Shown in pieces: positions 1-4,996 of a DNA stretch of 6,946 nt (position 1 is its first letter; each line of letters opens with the position of its first letter). A program made the position numbers and the translations under genes. Source of the DNA: Lysobacteraceae bacterium. GTDB taxonomy: Bacteria; Pseudomonadota; Gammaproteobacteria; Steroidobacterales; Steroidobacteraceae. Below the pieces are notes generated by a model that saw nothing but the letters and a program-made list of their open reading frames with translations, was not told the origin of the DNA and searched no databases. The stretch covers positions 1 to 6,946 of the forward strand of contig JAAYXG010000143.1 of assembly GCA_012516015.1 (NCBI GenBank). The letters are read 5' to 3'.

Positions 1-483
1 AAGATGGGACGCGGCACGACGGTGCAACTTTTGCTGCCTCGCTCGCGCGAAGCGCAGGCGGAGCGCGAGGATACGATCGTGTCGAAAGTCGCGCCGGGCG
101 GTAACGAGACGATTCTCGTCGTCGAGGACGACGAGGACTTGCGCGAAACCGTCGTCACGGCGCTCTCGCAGCTCGGTTATCGCGCGCTACAAGCGCCGAA
201 CGCCGCGGCCGCGCTTCGGATCCTGAGCGGTCCCGAGAAGATCCATCTGCTCTTCACCGACGTCATGATGCCCGGCGGCATGCTCGGCCCGGCGCTCGCG
301 AAGCGGGCGCGCGAGCTGCGTCCGAACATCGAGGTGCTGTTCACGACGGGGTATGCGGAAACCACGGTGCTCGCGAGCACGGCCGGGTTGTCATCGAGCG
401 ATGTAATTAATAAGCCGTACCGCAACGAAGATTTGGCGATGCGCATTCGGTACGTGTTAGATAGGGAGGCGCGTGTTGCCTGA
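1..483 (+). CDS. Hybrid histidine kinase, C-terminal fragment (end of HATPase + receiver domain)
   Basis: This is the 3' end of a gene that begins before the window; the frame is open from base 1. The first residues (GRGTTVQLLLPR) match the last strand of a histidine-kinase ATPase domain, so the ATG at base 4 is internal and not a start. After a charged linker, a complete receiver domain spans about residues 36-155 of the fragment. It has the acidic cluster VVEDDED, the phospho-acceptor aspartate in LFTDVMMPGG (about residue 87), the switch threonine in FTTGY and the conserved lysine in NKPY (about 138). The whole protein should autophosphorylate a histidine upstream and pass phosphate to this receiver, controlling its output or that of a partner. 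The next gene, a REC-EAL regulator, overlaps its 3' end, so the two are probably co-translated and functionally paired. The sensory domain lies outside the window, so the stimulus is unknown. Confidence 0.9.
   Translation, partial: KMGRGTTVQLLLPRSREAQAEREDTIVSKVAPGGNETILVVEDDEDLRETVVTALSQLGYRALQAPNAAAALRILSGPEKIHLLFTDVMMPGGMLGPALAKRARELRPNIEVLFTTGYAETTVLASTAGLSSSDVINKPYRNEDLAMRIRYVLDREARVA
464..469 (+). promoter_or_regulatory. Ribosome binding site inside the end of the upstream kinase gene
   Basis: GGGAGG lies inside the last codons of the hybrid kinase. It is 3 nt before the GTG at 473 and 6 nt before the TTG at 476. The 6-nt spacing is closer to the usual optimum, so the REC-EAL protein may start at TTG 476, one codon later than annotated. 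Either choice overlaps the kinase stop codon and suggests translational coupling. Confidence 0.6.
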
Positions 484-1657
484 GCTAGATAACAATAAGC
501 TGCTCGTCATCGACGATCAGCCGGATCTGTGCGAGTTCATTTCGGAAGCCGCTCGCGGCATGGGCTTCGAGGCGATTGCCGTTACGGAGCCCGATGCGTT
601 TCGGCGCGCCGTGCAGGAGTTTCAGCCGACCGTCGTGGTGCTCGATTTGCAGATGCCCGGCGCGGACGGCATTGAGCTCTTGCGCTACTTGGGAGAGCGC
701 GGCACGAAAGCGCAGGTGCTCGTCGCAAGCGGGATGGATCAGCGCGTGCTCGCGACCGCGCAGCAGCTCGGTCGTTCGCAGGGCCTCAACATGCTCGGCG
801 CGTTGCAGAAGCCGATCCTGCTCGCCGATCTCGAGGCGACGCTGCGGCAGTGTATGCGCGCGGATACCCCGCTTACGCCCGAGGCGCTGACCGCTGCGAT
901 CGAGCGTCGCGAGATTCAAGTTCACTATCAGCCGAAAGCGACGCGGGTCGCGCCGGGCCGCTGGGTCGTCGAAGGCGTCGAGGCGCTCGCGCGCTGGCAC
1001 CATCCCTCTTTGGGCGCGATCTCGCCGCTGCGCTTCATTTCGGTGGCCGAAAAGCACGGGCTCATTCGTCGCCTGACGGAACAGGTCATCGAAACCGCGC
1101 TCCGACAATGCCGAGTCTGGGATGCCGCAGGCTTGCAACTGTCGGTCGCAATCAACTTGTCGCCGCAACTCTTGAACGATCTCGCGTTCCCGGATCAAGT
1201 GGCGCGCATGGCTGCGCAGGTCGGCGCGGATGCACGCAGAATCATTTTCGAGGTGACCGAGAGCGCCGCGATGTTCGATCCCGGGACGACGATGGATGTG
1301 CTCACGCGCATGCGTGTGAAGAACTTCGGTCTTTCGATCGACGATTTCGGCACCGGCTACTCGTCGTTGAAGCAGCTCTACCTCATGCCGTTCAGCGAGC
1401 TCAAGATCGACACGTCGTTCGTGCGCGATGTCTTCGCACACGAGGATGCGCGCACGATGGTCGAAACGATGGTGCTGCTCGCCCACAAGCTGCGGCTCAC
1501 CGCGTGTGCGGAAGGCGTCGAAACCCAAGAGATCCTCGACTTCCTGGACGGCGTCGGCTGCGATCGCGCTCAGGGGTACTTCATTGGTCGCCCCATGGCG
1601 GGTGACGTGCTCGAGGGCGCGGTGAAGGAGTGGAACGCGAAGCAACCGCAGAGCTGA
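473..1657 (+). CDS. Response regulator with REC and EAL domains, predicted c-di-GMP phosphodiesterase
   Basis: The 394-residue protein has a receiver domain (about 9-125) followed by an EAL domain (about 137-385), and no DNA-binding domain. The receiver keeps D14-D15, phospho-acceptor D58 (LDLQMPG), S86 and K113. The EAL domain keeps the residues expected of an active enzyme: the EALAR motif (E170), N228 in INLS, E260 and E263 in EVTE, D290-D291 in DDFGTGY, K311 in KID, E347 and E350 in EGVE, and Q367 in QGY. It should therefore hydrolyse cyclic di-GMP to pGpG in the cytosol, gated by phosphorylation of the receiver. Length and layout match the known RocR/PvrR type of Pseudomonas. The gene overlaps the upstream hybrid kinase by 11 nt, so that kinase is its likely phosphate donor; this partnership is inferred from position. 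The start is GTG 473 or TTG 476. Confidence 0.93.
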   Translation: MLPELDNNKLLVIDDQPDLCEFISEAARGMGFEAIAVTEPDAFRRAVQEFQPTVVVLDLQMPGADGIELLRYLGERGTKAQVLVASGMDQRVLATAQQLGRSQGLNMLGALQKPILLADLEATLRQCMRADTPLTPEALTAAIERREIQVHYQPKATRVAPGRWVVEGVEALARWHHPSLGAISPLRFISVAEKHGLIRRLTEQVIETALRQCRVWDAAGLQLSVAINLSPQLLNDLAFPDQVARMAAQVGADARRIIFEVTESAAMFDPGTTMDVLTRMRVKNFGLSIDDFGTGYSSLKQLYLMPFSELKIDTSFVRDVFAHEDARTMVETMVLLAHKLRLTACAEGVETQEILDFLDGVGCDRAQGYFIGRPMAGDVLEGAVKEWNAKQPQS

Positions 1658-1695
1658 GGCTGTTGCGGCGCAGATGTCCTAGATGTGTCTTCTGT

Positions 1696-1794
1696 GAGGG
1701 GCGTGCCAGCATTGGCGACCGTCAGCCCCTCGATGCCCCGCCTCCGTCTTGGGGTGGAAAAAGAAAGCGGTATCCGTACTGATACGCCCACCCC
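1696..1794 (+). other. Intergenic region with two successive nested inverted repeats
   Basis: The roughly 200-nt gap between the REC-EAL and sigma genes holds two stem-forming segments. The first pairs GAGGGGC (1696-1702) with GCCCCTC (1725-1731), and its loop holds a smaller stem, GCCA/TGGC (1705-1708 with 1713-1716). The second pairs GGGGTGG (1751-1757) with CCACCCC (1788-1794) and encloses GTATC/GATAC (1770-1774 with 1781-1785). Neither stem is followed by a real T-tract, so an intrinsic terminator is not clear. They could be a weak terminator for the upstream gene, an operator, or leader structure for the sigma mRNA. Nothing else recognisable lies in this gap; I could not place a convincing promoter, although one for the sigma operon is expected here. 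Confidence 0.35.
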
Positions 1795-1844
1795 TTTAAA
1801 CTCTTTGCCTCGTCTGCGCATCGAACCATTGAGCGCAACATTTC

Positions 1845-1848
1845 GAGG
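1845..1848 (+). promoter_or_regulatory. Possible ribosome binding site favouring a TTG start for the sigma factor
   Basis: GAGG sits 5 nt before an in-frame TTG at 1854. The ATG codons at 1866 and 1872 have no good Shine-Dalgarno sequence at normal spacing. If this site is used, the sigma factor gains four N-terminal residues (MLLR) relative to the ATG 1866 start. The choice does not affect any domain. Confidence 0.4.
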
Positions 1849-1865
1849 CACCTTTGCTCCTCAGA

Positions 1866-2447
1866 ATGGAAATGAGTGAGACCGTCGGTCGGGCCGACCG
1901 CGAGCCGTCGTCGGACGAACTGCTCGTGGCCGGTGCGCGGCGCGGGGACATGCGGGCCTTCGAGAGGTTGTATCGCATGCATAGCGGCCGCGTGTACGGC
2001 TTGTGCTTGCGAATGACGCGTCGTCCCGACGCGGCGGAGGACTGTGTGCAGCAAACATTCGTGCGTGCTTGGCGAAATTTGGCGAGCTTCGAGGGTCGCA
2101 GCTCGTTCGCCACATGGCTGCATCGAATCGCCGTGAACGAGGTGCTCACGCAGGCGCGCAATCGCGGGACGCGCAGCGAGTCGGACGAAGAGCGCGTGGC
2201 CGAGCTCGATCGGGAGCAGGACGGCGACGCGCCGTTCGACGCCGCGGACGTGATGGATGTCGAGCGCGCGCTGCAGTCGCTTCCCGAAGGGGCGCGATAC
2301 GCGATGGTGCTGCAGGCCCTCTATGGCTACACCCACGAGGAAGTGGCTGACATGCTCGGTATCGCCGTCGGCACCTGCAAGGCGCAGGTGCACCGAGGGC
2401 GGCGCTTGTTGCGCGAGCGCTTGGGATTACCGGAGGCAGAGACATGA
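1866..2447 (+). CDS. RNA polymerase sigma factor, ECF family of sigma-70
   Basis: The 193-residue protein has only the two domains typical of ECF sigma factors. Sigma-2 (about residues 31-97) carries the core-binding and -10 recognition motifs, including DAAEDCVQQTFVRAW and FEGRSSFATWLHRIAVN. Sigma-4 (about 132-185) has the -35-binding helix-turn-helix, seen as GYTHEEVADMLGIAVGT followed by VHRGRRLLRERL. The linker (about 100-131) is rich in Asp and Glu. It should direct RNA polymerase to a small set of promoters, often including its own. It heads an operon in which its stop overlaps the start of a predicted anti-sigma gene by 4 nt (ATGA), the usual arrangement for an ECF sigma and its inhibitor. 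ATG 1866 was chosen as the conventional start; TTG 1854 has the better ribosome binding site and ATG 1872 is also possible. Target genes cannot be read from this window. Confidence 0.93.
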   Translation: MEMSETVGRADREPSSDELLVAGARRGDMRAFERLYRMHSGRVYGLCLRMTRRPDAAEDCVQQTFVRAWRNLASFEGRSSFATWLHRIAVNEVLTQARNRGTRSESDEERVAELDREQDGDAPFDAADVMDVERALQSLPEGARYAMVLQALYGYTHEEVADMLGIAVGTCKAQVHRGRRLLRERLGLPEAET

Positions 2448-3022
2448 ACAGCCATCGTCCAGATGCATTAGACGAGGCGCTCTCGAAGCTGCCGAAGTCG
2501 GTGCCGACGGAGCGCGATCTGTGGCCTCGCATACAGGCGCAGATCGAAGCGGAGCGGCCCGGCAAAGACGCGCGGCGCGGCTTCACGCCGCGCTGGTATC
2601 AGCTCGCGGCCGGCGTGCTGCTCGTGCTCGCCTCGTCGGTGACGACGTTCGTCATCATGCGCGATGCGCAAGAACGAGCGCCGGCCGTGGCAACGACCGA
2701 GCTGCCGCGCCCGGAGATCGCCGCGATGCCTGCGAGCTTCGCCGGCTACCGTCTCGGTGAGGATTACACGAAGGCACGCGCGCAGCTCGACCTCGAATTC
2801 GAGCAGCGGCTCGCGCTGCTGCCGCCGGAAGCGCGCGAGAAAGTCGAGCGCAATCTCGCCGACATTCGTGCGGCGGCGCGCGAGATCGCCGACACGCTCG
2901 CAGAGCATCCGACGGATCCGCTGCTGCACGAGCTATTGATGTCCACCTATCAGAGCGAGCTACAACTCCTGGCGCACGTCACACAGATGGCGCCCGCCAC
3001 GACGAAGAGGGTTCAGTTATGA
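2444..3022 (+). CDS. Predicted anti-sigma factor, single-pass membrane protein
   Basis: This 192-residue protein has a cytosolic N-terminus of about 50 residues containing a P-x-E-RDLWPRIQAQI segment (about 21-34), one hydrophobic membrane segment (about 52-72) and a periplasmic C-terminal part of about 120 residues. That part is largely charged and helical (about 104-180), with a heptad-like stretch around RLALLPPEAREKVERNLADI-type sequence. The RDLWP-type N-terminus followed by one membrane helix resembles proteins found beside ECF sigma factors in gammaproteobacteria; that family resemblance is from memory. It contains no cysteine, so it is not a zinc-binding (HxxxCxxC) anti-sigma factor. 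GGAGG at 2432-2436 lies 7 nt before the ATG, and the start overlaps the sigma stop by 4 nt. The predicted role is to hold the sigma factor at the membrane until an envelope signal arrives. The role is inferred mainly from position and topology. Confidence 0.75.
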   Translation: MNSHRPDALDEALSKLPKSVPTERDLWPRIQAQIEAERPGKDARRGFTPRWYQLAAGVLLVLASSVTTFVIMRDAQERAPAVATTELPRPEIAAMPASFAGYRLGEDYTKARAQLDLEFEQRLALLPPEAREKVERNLADIRAAAREIADTLAEHPTDPLLHELLMSTYQSELQLLAHVTQMAPATTKRVQL

Positions 3023-3888
3023 AGTCGATTGCGTACGGCTTGCTGGCGCTGCTCATTGCGCATGCTGCCGCTGGCGAGACCGTAGAACGAACGGTGAAGG
3101 CCGCGCCCGACGGCGAGGTGGATATCGTCAACGTCGCAGGCGCGGTGCACGTCATCGGCTGGGATCGTTCCGAAGTGCAGTTGCGAGCCGAGATCGGTTC
3201 GAACGTCGAGGAAGTCGAGCTCGAGCAGCGCGGCGAGCGTATCTTGATCCGTGTCAAATTGCCGAGCGGCGAAGACGGCGGTACGAGCTCACTGCGTGTG
3301 CACGTACCGCGTAATAGCGCCGTTTCCGTGAACACGGTGAGCGCATCGCAGACGCTCGAAGGGGTGCGTGGCGAGCAACGCTTGCAGTCGGTGAGCGGCA
3401 GCATCAGTACCGAGATTGCGAGCGAGGACTTTCAGGCGAAATCCGTAAGCGGTGCGATTCGCGTGACCGGCAACGGCGAGACGTCCGTGCGCATTACGAG
3501 CGTCAGCGGGAGTATTGATCTCGATAACGTGGGCGGCGAGTTGGACATGAACACCGTGAACGGCGGTATGCGAGTGACGGGCGGCGCGATCGACCGAGCC
3601 CGCCTCAAGACCACGAACGGACAGTTGCGCTTCGATAGCGCGCTCAAACAAGGCGCACGCCTCGATGCCGAAGCCATCAACGGGACGATCGACATCAAGT
3701 TGCGCGGAACCGTCGATGCCGATTTCGACATCGAAACCTTCAACGGGTCGATCCGCAACTGCTTCGGCCCGAAGCCGGAGCGGACGAGTCAATATGCGCC
3801 CGGCTCCGCGCTGCGCTTCAAGGAAGGCAAGGGCTCGGCTCGGGTTCGGTTGAAGACGCTGAATGGAGCGATCGAGCTCTGTCGATAG
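3019..3888 (+). CDS. Exported DUF4097-like beta-solenoid (adhesin-like) protein
   Basis: The 289-residue protein begins with a signal peptide: MKS, a hydrophobic core (about 5-14), and a likely cleavage site after AHAAA near residue 18. The mature part is a ladder of short beta-strand repeats marked by a small-residue/Gly turn: VSGSI (125), VSGAI (143), VSGSI (162), VNGGM (180), TNGQL (199), INGTI (220), FNGSI (241) and LNGAI (281). Spacing is mostly 18-21 residues. This is the pattern of the DUF4097 putative-adhesin family, predicted to form a right-handed beta-solenoid. Two cysteines lie near the C-terminus (about 248 and 288) and could form a disulphide after export. The start overlaps the anti-sigma stop by 4 nt and GAGGG (3007-3011) is well placed. 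Its biochemical function is unknown. As third gene of a sigma/anti-sigma operon it may be an envelope target or an accessory sensor. Confidence 0.85.
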   Translation: MKSIAYGLLALLIAHAAAGETVERTVKAAPDGEVDIVNVAGAVHVIGWDRSEVQLRAEIGSNVEEVELEQRGERILIRVKLPSGEDGGTSSLRVHVPRNSAVSVNTVSASQTLEGVRGEQRLQSVSGSISTEIASEDFQAKSVSGAIRVTGNGETSVRITSVSGSIDLDNVGGELDMNTVNGGMRVTGGAIDRARLKTTNGQLRFDSALKQGARLDAEAINGTIDIKLRGTVDADFDIETFNGSIRNCFGPKPERTSQYAPGSALRFKEGKGSARVRLKTLNGAIELCR

Positions 3889-3918
3889 ATATAGAAGACA
3901 GAGCAGTTGCTCCGTGTC
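3887..3918 (-). terminator. Possible terminator between the convergent blocks
   Basis: GACAGAGC (3897-3904) can pair with GCTC (3909-3912) and TGTC (3915-3918) around an AGTT loop, with a 2-nt bulge. Read on the minus strand, the hairpin is followed by TTCTATATCT, a moderately T-rich run, about 48 nt after the stop codon of the diguanylate cyclase gene. This fits a weak intrinsic terminator for the minus-strand block. On the plus strand no T-tract follows. The 78-nt gap holds no other recognisable feature. Confidence 0.4.
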
Positions 3919-3966
3919 CGGAAGGCGGCGACCCGCTGAATATGCACAATGTCGAACTGTCGACGT

Positions 3967-4911
3967 TCAGCTCAGAGGTTCGACCGTGACCCGATTGCGT
4001 CCTGCCGCTTTGCTCGCGTAAACGCCGGCATCGCATTTTGCGATGAGCGCATCGAGCGTGGCGCCGACGGGCACGTTTCCGCTCCAACCTGAAACGCCGA
4101 AGCTTGCGGTCACGGTCAGTCTGTTCCCGCCGGACTCGAACGGCGTCTTGCTGATTTGCTCGCGCAAGTGCTCCGCGGCTGTCGCGGCGTTCGCGACGCC
4201 GGTCTCGGGCAGCACGATGACGAATTCTTCGCCGCCGTAACGCGCGACCCAATCGCACGCGCGCACTCCGTCATTGAGCTGCTGCACGAACCACTTGAGC
4301 ACTTCGTCCCCGACGAGGTGGCCGTATGTGTCGTTGATCTTCTTGAAGTGATCGACGTCGCACATGATGACCGAGAGCTGCCGTCCGTAGCGCGCGCCGC
4401 GCTCGATTTCGCGCGGCAGCTGCTCCATCAAATAGCGCCGATTGTATGCGCCGGTGAGCGGATCGGTGATGGACAGGCGGCGATTTTCTTCGTTCGCGTT
4501 CCGCAGCGAGCGCTCGAGCGTGACGATGCGCTTGCCGGTACTGAGGCGCGCGATCAGCTCCGGTTCGACGACCGGCTTCGTCAGATAATCGTCCGCGCCC
4601 GCTTGCAGGCCCGTGACGACGTGCTCGATCGCGTCGCGCGCCGTGAGCAGGATCGTATAGATGTAGCCCTTCGTTTGCGACGAGCGCAGCGCGCTGCAAA
4701 GCGCGATGCCGTCCATTTCCGGCATTTCCCAGTCGGTGATCATCAACTGGAAGTCGCCCGCCTCGATTTTCTCGAGCGCCTCTTTGCCGTTGCTCGCCGT
4801 TTCGACGTCGTAGCCGGCACGCTTCAGCAGCCGGGCCATGATGAGCCGCTGAGTCGGCTCGTCGTCGACGAGCAGAATGCGCCAATCGGGAGGGGTAGCG
4901 AGCTCTGTCAT
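3967..4911 (-). CDS. Response regulator with REC and GGDEF domains, predicted diguanylate cyclase
   Basis: The 314-residue protein has a receiver domain (about 11-125), a short likely coiled-coil linker (about 128-147) and a GGDEF domain (about 148-312). The receiver keeps D16-D17, phospho-acceptor D60 (ITDWEMPEMDG), T90 and K112. The cyclase domain starts with DPLTGAYNRR, keeps the metal- and substrate-binding segment CDVDHFKKIND (D185, N193), and has GGEEF at 226-230. Five residues before it is RACD (217-220), an intact RxxD I-site, so product inhibition by c-di-GMP is expected. It should make c-di-GMP from two GTP when phosphorylation promotes dimerisation. One receiver plus GGDEF is the WspR layout; PleD has two receivers. 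The gene follows a large hybrid kinase ending in an HPt domain by 85 nt, and that HPt is its likely phosphate donor (inferred). AGGA lies 10 nt before the ATG, a rather long spacing. Confidence 0.94.
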   Translation of the reverse strand: MTELATPPDWRILLVDDEPTQRLIMARLLKRAGYDVETASNGKEALEKIEAGDFQLMITDWEMPEMDGIALCSALRSSQTKGYIYTILLTARDAIEHVVTGLQAGADDYLTKPVVEPELIARLSTGKRIVTLERSLRNANEENRRLSITDPLTGAYNRRYLMEQLPREIERGARYGRQLSVIMCDVDHFKKINDTYGHLVGDEVLKWFVQQLNDGVRACDWVARYGGEEFVIVLPETGVANAATAAEHLREQISKTPFESGGNRLTVTASFGVSGWSGNVPVGATLDALIAKCDAGVYASKAAGRNRVTVEPLS

Positions 4912-4957
4912 GCGGGCGAAATCCTACCCGCTGCGCACGACGGCGCAAAGGGCAGAG

Positions 4958-4981
4958 CACGCAAATCTTGAAGATGCCGTG
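4958..4981. promoter_or_regulatory. Interrupted palindrome upstream of the diguanylate cyclase gene
   Basis: In the 85-nt gap between the hybrid kinase and the cyclase, CACG (4958-4961) pairs with CGTG (4978-4981), and between them ATCTT (4965-4969) pairs with AAGAT (4971-4975) around a single G. The symmetry could mark a dimeric regulator binding site about 47-70 nt before the cyclase start, or form a hairpin in a read-through transcript. No T-tract follows on the minus strand beyond ordinary sequence, so a terminator is less likely. Function is not demonstrated. Confidence 0.3.
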
Positions 4982-4996
4982 GCGTTCGAATGTTGC

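Noticed and set aside
4..483. Stand-alone single-domain response regulator starting at ATG 4
   Set aside because: The residues before the receiver match the end of a histidine-kinase ATPase domain and the frame is open to base 1, so this is the tail of a hybrid kinase.
485..1645. 386-residue open frame on the minus strand opposite the REC-EAL gene
   Set aside because: It is in the shadow of a clear, fully conserved REC-EAL protein. The translation is rich in Arg, His and Glu with no recognisable domain, which is typical of antisense frames in GC-rich DNA.
1822..1850. GAACC followed about 16 nt later by CGAGG, considered as an ECF-type autoregulated promoter
   Set aside because: GAACC resembles an ECF -35 element, but the -10 match is poor and would overlap the proposed ribosome binding site, leaving almost no leader.
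1685..1879. 64-residue frame (GTG start) in the gap before the sigma gene
   Set aside because: No convincing ribosome binding site, no recognisable motif, and it runs into the start of the sigma gene; the inverted repeats explain the region better.
3954..3968. GAAC-N7-GTTC inverted repeat at the end of the cyclase gene
   Set aside because: Only a 4-bp stem and it includes the stop codon region; expected by chance.
4156..4971. 271-residue open frame on the plus strand opposite the diguanylate cyclase
   Set aside because: Low-complexity Arg/Asp/Ala-rich translation with no motif, opposite a well-supported gene.
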